This document shows, in pieces, positions 45,131 to 54,374 of a stretch of DNA of 64,000 bases. The translations under genes and the position numbers were made by a program. Origin of the DNA: Herbinix luporum (GTDB taxonomy: Bacteria; Bacillota; Clostridia; Lachnospirales; Lachnospiraceae); assembly GCF_900070325.1 (NCBI RefSeq), contig NZ_LN879430.1, positions 2,456,501 through 2,520,500 on the forward strand. The letters run 5' to 3'. Position 1 is the first letter of the stretch, and the number at the start of each line of letters is the position of its first letter. Below the pieces are notes generated by a model. That model worked only from the letters and a program-made list of their open reading frames with translations. It did not search any database and was not told the DNA's origin.

Positions 45131-46879
45131 ATGGAAACTGTAAATGTAAAAATAAATGGTATATCCATAGATGTTCCGAAGGGTTCCACTATCTTAGAAG
45201 CAGCCAGACTGGCACATATTGAAATTCCTACTCTTTGCTACTTAAAAGAAATCAATGAAATCGGTGCCTGTCGTATCTGTGTTGTAGAAGTAAAAGGTGC
45301 AAGAAGCCTGGTAGCATCCTGTGTTTATCCGGTTGCCGAGGGTATGGAAATTCGCACAGACTCTCCAAAGGTTCTTGCATCCCGCAGGCATACCTTGGAA
45401 CTAATCCTTTCGGACCATGATAGAAAATGTCTCTCCTGCGTAAGAAGCGGGAGCTGTGAACTTCAGAAACTATGCTATGATTTGAAGGTTGAAAATGAAA
45501 CTGCCTATGAAGGTGAACGTAATGAATATGAATTAGATGGATCCTCTGCCCATATGGTAAGGGATAATAACAAATGTATTCTTTGTCGTCGTTGCTCTGC
45601 AGTATGTGAGCATGTACAGGGCATCGGCGTAATCGGCGCCAACGAAAGAGGTTTTAAGACCAATATATCCTGTGCCTTTGAAATGGATCTTGCTGAAACC
45701 AGCTGCGTATCTTGCGGACAGTGTATTGCAGTTTGCCCCACCGGTGCTCTTTATGAACAGGATCATGTTGATGAGGTATTTGCTGCCCTTAACGATCCCC
45801 ATAAGTATGTAATTGTTCAAACAGCACCTGCTGTTCGTGCAGCTTTAGGAGAAGCCTTTGGACTTCCTATCGGCACTAACGTTCAGGGTAAAATGGTTGC
45901 TGCCCTTCGCAGACTTGGCTTTGATAAGGTATTTGATACAGATTTTGCGGCAGATTTAACCATTATGGAAGAAGCAGCGGAGTTTATTGACCGGGTACAA
46001 AACGGCGGAGTACTGCCTTTAATCACTTCCTGCTCCCCCGGATGGATTAAATACTGTGAACACTATTATCCGGATATGTTAGATCATCTATCCAGCTGTA
46101 AATCACCTCAACAGATGTTTGGTGCCATAACAAAGACTTATTACGCAAATAAAATGGGTCTTGATCCGGAAAAAATCGTTATGGTAAGTGTTATGCCTTG
46201 TACAGCAAAGAAATTTGAAATAGGCAGAGATGATCAAAACGCTGCCGGATTACCTGATGTTGATATATCAATCACCACAAGAGAACTGGCAAGAATGATT
46301 GAAAGGGTAGGACTAAACTTCCATGCACTTCCCGATGAAGAATTTGACGATCCCCTAGGCCGTTCCACCGGTGCCGGCGTTATCTTTGGTGCTACCGGAG
46401 GTGTTATGGAGGCCGCTTTAAGAACTGCAGTTGAAACCCTGACTAAGGAAGAACTTCCAAGTCCTGATTTTACAGAAGTTAGAGGAACCGCAGGTGTTAA
46501 AAAAGCAACCTATCACGTAGCCGGTATGGATATAAATGTAGCTGTAGCCTCCGGACTTAACAATGCCAGAACAATTTTAGAAGAAATAAAATCAGGTAAG
46601 TCCAATTACCACTTTGTGGAAATCATGGCTTGTCCAGGAGGATGTGTCAATGGCGGCGGCCAGCCTCATCAACCGGCTAATGTCAGAAACACTACAGATA
46701 TCAAAGCCTTAAGGGCAAAAGCTCTATATGATATTGATACTTTAATGCCATTAAGAAAATCCCATGAAAACCCTGCTATTAAGCAGTTATATGAGGAGTT
46801 CTTAGAAGAGCCCGGAAGCCATAAGGCCCATGATATACTTCATACAAGCTATGTAAAAAGAACAATTAATTCTTACTAA
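45131..46879 (+). CDS. hydA: [FeFe] hydrogenase catalytic subunit HydA
   Basis: The ATG at 45131 follows TGGAGG; earlier in-frame ATGs lie inside hydB. The 582 residues hold a [2Fe-2S] domain (Cys36, 47, 50, 64), a His-Cys3 [4Fe-4S] site (His96, Cys100, 103, 109), two [4Fe-4S] sites (Cys149-159 and Cys192-202), and the H-cluster domain with TSCSPGW (299-305), MPCTAKKFE (355-363) and EIMACPGGCVNGGGQP (497-512), then a small-subunit tail. The first motif has Ser where the textbook motif has a second Cys; I believe this variant occurs in multimeric enzymes. It should make or use H2. Maturases HydEFG are not in the window. Confidence 0.97.
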   Translation: METVNVKINGISIDVPKGSTILEAARLAHIEIPTLCYLKEINEIGACRICVVEVKGARSLVASCVYPVAEGMEIRTDSPKVLASRRHTLELILSDHDRKCLSCVRSGSCELQKLCYDLKVENETAYEGERNEYELDGSSAHMVRDNNKCILCRRCSAVCEHVQGIGVIGANERGFKTNISCAFEMDLAETSCVSCGQCIAVCPTGALYEQDHVDEVFAALNDPHKYVIVQTAPAVRAALGEAFGLPIGTNVQGKMVAALRRLGFDKVFDTDFAADLTIMEEAAEFIDRVQNGGVLPLITSCSPGWIKYCEHYYPDMLDHLSSCKSPQQMFGAITKTYYANKMGLDPEKIVMVSVMPCTAKKFEIGRDDQNAAGLPDVDISITTRELARMIERVGLNFHALPDEEFDDPLGRSTGAGVIFGATGGVMEAALRTAVETLTKEELPSPDFTEVRGTAGVKKATYHVAGMDINVAVASGLNNARTILEEIKSGKSNYHFVEIMACPGGCVNGGGQPHQPANVRNTTDIKALRAKALYDIDTLMPLRKSHENPAIKQLYEEFLEEPGSHKAHDILHTSYVKRTINSY

Positions 46880-46897
46880 TAAGTTTAGGTAAAATAT

Positions 46898-46944
46898 AAG
46901 GTGTACTGATAGTTCCATCAGATAAGGAAATATCAGTACACCTT
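46898..46944. terminator. Bidirectional terminator between hydA and the PerR-like gene
   Basis: AAGGTGTACTGATA (46898-46911) and its exact complement (46931-46944) form a 14-bp stem. Confidence 0.82.
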
Positions 46945-46971
46945 AATACTACTATAATACAGTCTAAATAA

Positions 46972-47364
46972 TTATTCTAAGCACTTGGGACAGGTACCAT
47001 AAAAATAGGTTACATGGCCCTCAACTTTTCCCGAAAAATTCTCATTGGCAAGGCCATTGATATGATCAATGGGCTCCATTTCTAAATCTGATATCTTTTG
47101 ACACTCTTTACACAAAAAATGATAATGGGGTTTGGTATTACCGTCAAAATGGTCACTTCCGTTAATACCATTCACCTTTATAATTTCTCCCTTTTCAGCC
47201 AAAAGATTTAGATTTCTATAGATGGTACCTAGGCTAATATTAGGATATATCTCCTTGATATTCATGTATATATCATCTGCTGTAGGATGACTTTTGGTCT
47301 TAGACAGAAACTCCTTAATAGCCTCTCTTTGCCGACTGTATTTTGTTATAGCCATATTCATCAA
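46972..47364 (-). CDS. Fur family regulator, PerR-like
   Basis: A 130-residue Fur-fold protein with a winged helix (ADDIYMNIKEIYPNISLGTIYRNL) and structural zinc sites CKECQ and CPKC. The regulatory-metal residues look like PerR: Asp in HFDGNTKPHYHF, the His-x-His, and the Asp in KISD. PerR senses peroxide through iron-catalysed His oxidation and represses peroxide defence genes. A Per-box-like sequence overlaps its own promoter, suggesting autoregulation. It ends at the hydA terminator. Confidence 0.9.
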   Translation of the reverse strand: MMNMAITKYSRQREAIKEFLSKTKSHPTADDIYMNIKEIYPNISLGTIYRNLNLLAEKGEIIKVNGINGSDHFDGNTKPHYHFLCKECQKISDLEMEPIDHINGLANENFSGKVEGHVTYFYGTCPKCLE

Positions 47365-47402
47365 CTCCTAAACTATAACTAATTACTAATACCGATTGAT
47401 TA

Positions 47403-47453
47403 GATAATAGTAGTAATTATTATCATTATACGCATTTTCTCAAAATACGTCAA
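47403..47453 (-). promoter_or_regulatory. Promoter of the PerR-like gene with a Per-box-like site
   Basis: On the minus strand TTGACG (47448-47453) and TATAAT (47425-47430) are 17 bases apart. The site at 47417-47431 (GTATAATGATAATAA) matches 12 of 14 bases of the Per box. GATAATA and TATTATC (47403-47409, 47418-47424) add an inverted repeat at the start site. Confidence 0.62.
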
Positions 47454-47463
47454 GTAATAGTAA

Positions 47464-49059
47464 TTACTTTCTATTAGCCGGCTCTATATTTAGGCTTCTT
47501 CCCTTTATCTTGGCTGTCTTCATAGTCTGAATAACATCCGAAGCATGTTCCCTGGGAACCTCAACAAAGGTATATTTATCATACATATCAATGGTTCCGA
47601 TAAGTTTACCGGGTATTCCTGTTTCCCCGGCAATTGCCCCTAAGATATCACCGGGTCTTATCTTTTGCTTCTTTCCGATATTAATAAATAGTCTAACCAT
47701 ACCCTCTTCAGCACCGGTATCTCCAAAATCTCCGTAAGCTCTATCAATTTCTGTTTCACATCTTTCATCCCCCATCAGATGTTTTAAAAATGCAGCTGCC
47801 ATATCTAGGGATGTGTACTTATCTTCCTCATTAATTCTGCTTTCGATTAAGTCAATCATCCTTGACAGGTCTTCATTTTCCATAATATTAAACATCCTAT
47901 CCAATATCTTTCCTGCCTTAACCTCCGTAACATCACTGATAGAAGGAATGGGCTTAAGTTTAATCTTAGTCTTACAATACCTTTGGATATCCCTTAGCTT
48001 ATATACTTCCTTACCTACTACCAAGGTAAATGCCTTACCCTCTCTTCCTGCACGGCCGGTTCGCCCTATTCTATGGACATAATACTCATCATCCTGAGGG
48101 ACATCATAATTAAACACAGCCTCCACATCATCAACGTCAATACCCCTTGCCGCAACATCCGTTGCCACCAGGATATCTGTTCTTCCGCTGCGAAAACTTC
48201 TCATAACCCTATCTCTTTGCTGCTGTTTCATATCACCGTGGAGTCCTTCGGCAAAATAGCCCCTACCCTGTAAATTTTCTGTTAACTCATCTACCATTTT
48301 CTTTGTATTACAAAATACTAAAGACAACTTAGGGTTATAAATATCTAAAAGCCTAGATAATACCTCTTCCTTCATCTTGGGGCTTACTTCATAATAGTAC
48401 TGTTCTATCTTTGGAACCGTAAGTTCCTTTCTTATAACCTTTATAATTTCAGCATTATTCAGATATGTTCGGGCAATATCCATAATCGGCCCCGGCATGG
48501 TTGCAGAAAAAAGGGCAGTCTGTCTTTCTTCTGGCATATCCTTTAATATGGTTTCAATATCCTCACGAAATCCCATATTAAGCATTTCATCTGCCTCATC
48601 AAGTACTATTAATTTAATGTTACTTGTCCGTATGGTTTTTCTTCTCATATGATCCATTACCCTACCGGGGGTACCGATAATCACCTGAATACCTCCCTTA
48701 AGGGAGCGTATTTGCTTTGTTATTTCCTGACCTCCATATATAGGAAGTACCTTTATACCATGCATAAACTTAGCCAGTTTACGTAGTTCATCAGCTACTT
48801 GCACTGCTAATTCCCTGGTTGGACATAAGACCATAGCCTGCAATGATTTATCATTAGGATCTAGCTTTTGTAAAAGTGGTATGCCAAAGGCTGCCGTTTT
48901 ACCGGTACCTGTTTGAGCTTGTCCAATTATATCTTTTCCACTTAACATAGCAGGAATTGCCTTTGCCTGTATCGGCGACATTTCCTCAAATCCCATCTCT
49001 TTTACTGCCCTAAGTATCTCTGGGCATAAATTCATATATTCAAATCCGTTTGTTTCCAT
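47464..49059 (-). CDS. DEAD-box RNA helicase with DbpA-type RNA-binding tail
   Basis: The 531-residue protein has the Q motif (MSPIQAKAIP), Walker A AQTGTGKT, DEAD in VLDEADEM, SAT, and HRIGRTGRAG. After the helicase core come a dimerisation-like region and a C-terminal DbpA RRM-like domain (about 450-525, VRLFINIGKKQKIRPGDILG). It fits CshA/DeaD enzymes that act in ribosome assembly, RNA decay and cold growth. The gene is monocistronic. Confidence 0.95.
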   Translation of the reverse strand: METNGFEYMNLCPEILRAVKEMGFEEMSPIQAKAIPAMLSGKDIIGQAQTGTGKTAAFGIPLLQKLDPNDKSLQAMVLCPTRELAVQVADELRKLAKFMHGIKVLPIYGGQEITKQIRSLKGGIQVIIGTPGRVMDHMRRKTIRTSNIKLIVLDEADEMLNMGFREDIETILKDMPEERQTALFSATMPGPIMDIARTYLNNAEIIKVIRKELTVPKIEQYYYEVSPKMKEEVLSRLLDIYNPKLSLVFCNTKKMVDELTENLQGRGYFAEGLHGDMKQQQRDRVMRSFRSGRTDILVATDVAARGIDVDDVEAVFNYDVPQDDEYYVHRIGRTGRAGREGKAFTLVVGKEVYKLRDIQRYCKTKIKLKPIPSISDVTEVKAGKILDRMFNIMENEDLSRMIDLIESRINEEDKYTSLDMAAAFLKHLMGDERCETEIDRAYGDFGDTGAEEGMVRLFINIGKKQKIRPGDILGAIAGETGIPGKLIGTIDMYDKYTFVEVPREHASDVIQTMKTAKIKGRSLNIEPANRK

Positions 49060-49207
49060 TAAAATCCCTCTCTTAATTACTTATTCTTCTTAATAACTTT
49101 GCTACAAACAATATTCATTATAATTGTAAATTAATAAATCATATTATATACATTTAAATGAAATGTTTCTTACTTTCACACTTTACAATTTTATAATATA
49201 AAACCAT

Positions 49208-49244
49208 ATTAAAAGGCTCTTAGTCTGATTGGACCAAGAGCCTT
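49208..49244 (-). terminator. Terminator after the trigger-factor-like gene
   Basis: AAGGCTCTT (49213-49221) pairs with AAGAGCCTT (49236-49244), followed on the minus strand by TTTT. The rest of 49060-49333 holds no gene. Confidence 0.78.
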
Positions 49245-49333
49245 AATAAGCCATATCCTTTTTATAACAGAACCTTGCGTAGTATAACACAATAGGATTT
49301 TCTTGTCAATATTTTATAATAATAATTACTAAA

Positions 49334-50464
49334 TTATGCCTCTACGGATTCATCAATAAGAAATTGAATGATTTTATCATATAATAAATCTTCCCTTATT
49401 ACATCAGCATTTACATATTCTAAAAACTCTTCATTTGATTCAAATCCTTGTTCATTTGCATATTCTGTTACTCTATCTTGAAACTCATCTTCTGTTATTT
49501 CTATACCTTCAGCAGCACTGATAGCCTTAATTATTAACTCTCTTGTTGCCATTCTGTCTGCATAGTCTTTTTGATCAGCTTCAAACTCCTCCATAGAATA
49601 ACCGTTCATTGTAACAAAGTTCTCCAAAGTCATGTTAGCGCTTGCTGCATAATTATGATAAAAGACTTTAAAGTCATATAAATAATACTCTACTAAATTT
49701 TCAGGCAAGGTAATTTCAGAGGCTTTTACAACAGCATCGTAAATATAATTTGCCCTTTTATTTTCCATTAGCTCTTGATTATTTTCCTCTAATTCTTGGC
49801 GGAGACTTTCCCTATAAGCTTCTTCTGTCTCAAAATCCAAGCTCTTTAAAATATCATCTGTAAGTTCATAATACTTTATGCCATTAAGCTTAACTTTAAA
49901 TAAAGCCGGTTCCCCTGCCATCTTAGCATGGGGATAATCCTCAGGGAAAACCACATTAACTTCGACTTCATCATTTATATTAGCACCTATCAGCTGATCT
50001 TCAAAGCCTTCAATAAATGCTCCTGAACCTATAATTAAATCATAATCTTCTGCAGAACCCCCTTCGAAAGGCTCACCATTATGATATCCTACAAAGTCTA
50101 TATTAACGATATCTCCCAACTGTACCGCTCTGTCGGTAACCTCAATAGGCTCTGCGTCATGGTCAATAAGATATTGCTGAATTGCAATGTCTATATCAAT
50201 CTCATCAACCTCTAGCTTTTCTAGCTTAACCTCAATGCCCTTATATTTTCCTAGCTTAATATAATCATTGTAATCATAATCTTCCTTAACTATAGGATTC
50301 TCCATGGGCTCTACTGTCTCAGTATCATTATCCTCATTTTCTACAGGTGTAAGAGTTTCCTCCTGTTTACCCTCCTCTTCATCCTTACCTTTATCCTTGC
50401 CACATCCAAGAACTGCCAACATAATACTAAGGCATAATACCATAAGTGCTATAATCTTCTTCAT
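49334..50464 (-). CDS. Trigger-factor-like lipoprotein with FKBP domain
   Basis: The 376 residues start with a lipoprotein signal (AVLGC, Cys21) and an acidic linker (about 25-60), followed by an FKBP-type prolyl isomerase domain (about 110-195, VQLGDIVNIDFVGY, IGSGAFIEGFEDQLIG) and the trigger factor C-terminal helical arms (about 205-370). The ribosome-binding domain of trigger factor is absent. Such surface proteins, common in Lachnospiraceae, probably help exported proteins fold. Confidence 0.92.
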   Translation of the reverse strand: MKKIIALMVLCLSIMLAVLGCGKDKGKDEEEGKQEETLTPVENEDNDTETVEPMENPIVKEDYDYNDYIKLGKYKGIEVKLEKLEVDEIDIDIAIQQYLIDHDAEPIEVTDRAVQLGDIVNIDFVGYHNGEPFEGGSAEDYDLIIGSGAFIEGFEDQLIGANINDEVEVNVVFPEDYPHAKMAGEPALFKVKLNGIKYYELTDDILKSLDFETEEAYRESLRQELEENNQELMENKRANYIYDAVVKASEITLPENLVEYYLYDFKVFYHNYAASANMTLENFVTMNGYSMEEFEADQKDYADRMATRELIIKAISAAEGIEITEDEFQDRVTEYANEQGFESNEEFLEYVNADVIREDLLYDKIIQFLIDESVEA

Positions 50465-50635
50465 ATTTATATCCTTTCCTTTCAGGTCAGGGAAGTATAG
50501 CCCCTGCCTAATATCATTTTATACTCATTCATTTATAACATATTTTGACTAAAAAATAAAGCATTTAATATAATTATAATATTTTTTTAAACCATTTACT
50601 TTTCTTGTATCAATAGAACCTTTGCAAAATATAAA

Positions 50636-50673
50636 GGTAAAAAGAGAACAAGCTTTAGTTCACCTTGTTCTCT
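50636..50673 (-). terminator. Terminator after darA
   Basis: AGAGAACAAG (50643-50652) pairs with CTTGTTCTCT (50664-50673), followed on the minus strand by TTTTT. Confidence 0.82.
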
Positions 50674-50732
50674 CTTACCTTATCTAAGAATCAACTCTTT
50701 ATGTCTTAAATAAAATATTTAGGAGGTAGTCT

Positions 50733-51050
50733 TTAAATTTTCTCAAAGCGATCCACATCCATGACAAATATGGTGGCACCACCTACATTTACTACTACAT
50801 TCATAGATGTATATTCACCGGTTGCAACAGGATTTGAAATAACTTGTTTTCTGGGGCCACAAGCCTTTTTTACTATATCAATTACTTCATCTACCTTTTC
50901 TTCATCGGTTCCTATCATTAAAGTTGTATTGCCTTCCCGTAAAAAACCCCCTGTTGATGCCAGCTTAGTTACATAGTAACCATGTTTATTTAATTCAGCA
51001 GTAACATCACCGCTGTCAATATTTCGTACAATTACATAAATAAGCTTCAT
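50733..51050 (-). CDS. darA: Cyclic di-AMP receptor DarA (PII-like, PstA)
   Basis: The 105-residue PII-like protein has the family pattern: MKLIYVIVRNIDSGDVTAELNK-type start, STGGFLREGNTTLMIG (large T-loop region) and NVGGATIFVMDVDRFEKI at the end. It binds c-di-AMP; its downstream target is not settled. GGGGGT precedes the ATG. It lies just downstream of ileS on the same strand. Confidence 0.95.
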   Translation of the reverse strand: MKLIYVIVRNIDSGDVTAELNKHGYYVTKLASTGGFLREGNTTLMIGTDEEKVDEVIDIVKKACGPRKQVISNPVATGEYTSMNVVVNVGGATIFVMDVDRFEKI

Positions 51051-51145
51051 GGGACCCCCGCCTTTCCGATTATTTTAGCTAATATATTTACACCATCATT
51101 ATATTACATAATCGGCCAAAAGTAAATGTAACAAGTTAAATAATA

Positions 51146-54100
51146 CTATAACCTTTCTATGGCCAGGGTAACTTCTTCACCGTTGATATTCCACTGCTTT
51201 GTATATCCTTGTACCTTGCTAAAGTCTATATCATCTGCCAATACCTCTGATTTTATCTCATCAGCGTTTCGCTCTATTATAGCTTTGATTTTCTCATTCT
51301 TATCAGCAAATACCCGGATGTGATCCATAACTTCAAAATCTGCTTCCTTACGCATAGTCTGAAGCTTGCTGATAATTTCACGGACAAATCCTTCTTCTAT
51401 TAATTCCTCTGTCAGTTTGGTATCTAGAACAACCGTAACTCCATGGTCTGAATCTGATACATAACCTTCTGCCTGAGTAGCTTCAATAAGCAGGTCTTCC
51501 TTATCGATATAGACAGTGGAACCCTCCAGCAAAAGACTAAGCTTTCCGCTAGCATTAATTTCTTCCATAGCTTCATTACCATTAAGCTCAGATAAAGCCT
51601 TTCTTATGGCACCTATTTGTTTACCGAATTTAGGTCCTAGGGTTTTAAGCAAAGGTTTAAAGCTGTAAGTTGTATATTCTCTCACATCATCTGTAAATAC
51701 AACTTCCTTTACATTAAGCTCATCGGCAATTATATCTATGAAGAACTCAGATAAAGTATTATCTGCCTTAACATACATCTTACCGATTGGTTGACGATTC
51801 TTTATATTGGCAGCATTTCTGCAAGCACGGCCAAGAACAACAATCTCTAGGACTTCTTTCATATCCTCTTCCAGCTTCTTATGGATAAAGGCCTCATTAT
51901 AAGTAGGATATGAACTTAGATGTATACTTTCAGGGGCCTCTTTATCTAAATTCACCACCAAATTCTGATAAATATCCTCAGTCATAAAGGGAATATATGG
52001 AGCTGCCAACTTACTAAATTCAACCAAGGTAGTATATAAGGTCATATAGGCATTAATCTTATCCTGGGGCATTCCCTTAGCCCAAAAACGCTCTCTGTTT
52101 CTTCTTACATACCAGTTAGATAGCTCATCTACAAAATCATTCATCAGTCTGGCTGCTTCTGTGATTTTATAATTTTCTAAATACTGATCTACGGATTTAA
52201 TCAAAGTATTTAATCTTGATAAGAGCCACTTATCCATAACCGGAAGCTTATCATATTCTAGTTTATACTTTGTTGCATCAAATTGGTCTATATTGGCATA
52301 CAGTACATAGAAGTAATAAGTGTTCCAAAGGGTACTCATAAACTTTCTCTGTCCTTCCGTAACTGCCCCGTGGTAGAAACGATTAGGCAAATATAGGGCT
52401 GAGTTAACAGAGAAGTACCAACGGATGGCATCTGCCCCATGCTTTGACAAGGCATCAAAAGGATCTACTGCATTACCCTTTGACTTAGACATTTTTTGAC
52501 CGTTCTCATCCTGTACATGGCCTAAAACTATACAGTTTTTAAATGAAGTTTCACCAAAAATCAATGTGGAAATTGCAAGGAGGGAATAAAACCAACCTCT
52601 GGTCTGGTCAACTGCCTCACTGATAAAGTCAGCAGGGAATCTTTCTTCGAAAATTTCCTTATTCTCAAATGGATAGTGCCACTGAGCAAAAGGCATGGCT
52701 CCAGAATCATACCAGCAGTCAATAACCGGCTTAACCCTAGTCATTTCCTTACCACACTCTGGACATTTAATTGTAACTTCATCAATGAAAGGACGATGAA
52801 GCTCAATATCATCAGGGCAATTATCTGACATAGCTTTAAGTTCTTCTATACTTCCGATACAGTGAAAATGTCCATCCTCACATTCCCAAATCGGAAGAGG
52901 TGTACCCCAATAACGATCCCTAGATAGACCCCAATCCTGTAAGTTCTTTAACCAGTCCCCAAATCGGCCTTGGCCAATGCTTTCTGGCATCCAATTAATT
53001 GTATTGTTATTTTCTATCATTTGCTTCTTAACTGCTGTCATTTTAACAAACCAGGATTCTCTGGCATAATAAATCAAAGGAGTGTCACATCTCCAGCAGA
53101 AAGGATAACTATGCTCAAAATTTAATACCTTAAATAATAAGCCTTTGTTATAGAGAATCTTCATAATGGGCTCATCTGCATCCTTACAAAAGAGTCCTGC
53201 AATATCTGTGGCTTCTGCTTTAAATTCCCCTCTGCCATCCACCAGCTGTACATGAGGCAGATCATAATCTCTACCTACCCTTGAGTCGTCTTCACCAAAG
53301 GCCGGGGCAATATGAACAACACCGGTACCATCAGTTAATGTAACATAACTGTCACATGTTACATAATAAGCCTTCTTATCAATCTTAGCATAATCAAATA
53401 AGGGCTCATATTCGGTATACTCTAAATCCTTACCTGAAAATCTTTCCTCGATTTCATAATCCCCTTCAATTACACTAAGAAGGGCCTCAGCCAGAATATA
53501 TTTTTCTTCTCCTGCCGGACTTGCCACTTCATGATCATGGCCACATGAGCAACTTTTGCCTATTACATTTCCCTTATCATCTACTTGAACTTTAACCTTA
53601 ACATAAGTCTCATCAGGATTAACACAAAGGGCCACATTAGAGGGTAGGGTCCATGGGGTAGTTGTCCATGCCAAGATATACTCATTTTCTTTATCTTTTA
53701 ACTTAAATTTTGCAATTAATGATTTTTCTTTTACATTTTTATAACCCTGGGCCACTTCATGGCTGGATAAGGGGGTTTCACATCTTGGGCAGTATGGAAC
53801 TATTTTATGTCCCTTATATAATAAATTCTTATCCCAAATCTGCTTTAATGACCACCATACAGATTCGATATAATCATTTTCATAGGTTACATAGGGATCA
53901 TCCATATCAACCCAGTAGCCTACAGTTCCGGAGAAGTCCTCCCACATGCCCTTGTATTTCCATACGCTCTCTTTACATTTTTGTATAAAGGGCTCTAGTC
54001 CATATTCTTCAATCTGCTCTTTTCCGCTAATTCCAAGAAGCTTTTCCACTTCCAATTCCACAGGAAGTCCATGGGTATCCCAGCCTGCCTTACGAAGAAC

Positions 54101-54334
54101 ATTATACCCCTTCATTGTACGATATCTAGGTATAATGTCTTTAATTACCCTTGTCAGCACATGGCCGATATGGGGCTTACCGTTGGCGGTGGGAGGGCCG
54201 TCATAAAAGGTGAAGCTTTTTTTACCTTTTCCGGCTTCGATGCTTTTTTCAAAGATCTTGTTTTCTTCCCAGAACTTTAAGATTTTCTTTTCTCTTTCGA
54301 CAAAGTTTAAATCCGTCGACACTTTATCGTACAT
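51146..54334 (-). CDS. ileS: Isoleucyl-tRNA synthetase, long (eukaryote-like) type
   Basis: The 1062 residues carry HIGH at 55-58, the CP1 editing domain with WTTTPWTLPSN, KMSKS in QKMSKSKGN, and the anticodon-binding domain. Length and motif style fit the type 2 IleS group, which is often mupirocin-resistant. An odd CxCxHxH cluster (Cys262, Cys264, His266, His268) sits in the editing domain within a Gly/Ser-rich loop. A T-box leader lies upstream. Confidence 0.96.
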   Translation of the reverse strand: MYDKVSTDLNFVEREKKILKFWEENKIFEKSIEAGKGKKSFTFYDGPPTANGKPHIGHVLTRVIKDIIPRYRTMKGYNVLRKAGWDTHGLPVELEVEKLLGISGKEQIEEYGLEPFIQKCKESVWKYKGMWEDFSGTVGYWVDMDDPYVTYENDYIESVWWSLKQIWDKNLLYKGHKIVPYCPRCETPLSSHEVAQGYKNVKEKSLIAKFKLKDKENEYILAWTTTPWTLPSNVALCVNPDETYVKVKVQVDDKGNVIGKSCSCGHDHEVASPAGEEKYILAEALLSVIEGDYEIEERFSGKDLEYTEYEPLFDYAKIDKKAYYVTCDSYVTLTDGTGVVHIAPAFGEDDSRVGRDYDLPHVQLVDGRGEFKAEATDIAGLFCKDADEPIMKILYNKGLLFKVLNFEHSYPFCWRCDTPLIYYARESWFVKMTAVKKQMIENNNTINWMPESIGQGRFGDWLKNLQDWGLSRDRYWGTPLPIWECEDGHFHCIGSIEELKAMSDNCPDDIELHRPFIDEVTIKCPECGKEMTRVKPVIDCWYDSGAMPFAQWHYPFENKEIFEERFPADFISEAVDQTRGWFYSLLAISTLIFGETSFKNCIVLGHVQDENGQKMSKSKGNAVDPFDALSKHGADAIRWYFSVNSALYLPNRFYHGAVTEGQRKFMSTLWNTYYFYVLYANIDQFDATKYKLEYDKLPVMDKWLLSRLNTLIKSVDQYLENYKITEAARLMNDFVDELSNWYVRRNRERFWAKGMPQDKINAYMTLYTTLVEFSKLAAPYIPFMTEDIYQNLVVNLDKEAPESIHLSSYPTYNEAFIHKKLEEDMKEVLEIVVLGRACRNAANIKNRQPIGKMYVKADNTLSEFFIDIIADELNVKEVVFTDDVREYTTYSFKPLLKTLGPKFGKQIGAIRKALSELNGNEAMEEINASGKLSLLLEGSTVYIDKEDLLIEATQAEGYVSDSDHGVTVVLDTKLTEELIEEGFVREIISKLQTMRKEADFEVMDHIRVFADKNEKIKAIIERNADEIKSEVLADDIDFSKVQGYTKQWNINGEEVTLAIERL

Positions 54335-54374
54335 AATAATCCTCCATTCTATTAATTACTTACATACATTATAC

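Noticed and set aside
45533..45820. 95-residue minus-strand frame within hydA
   Set aside because: Antisense shadow of the Cys-rich ferredoxin domain, without start signals.
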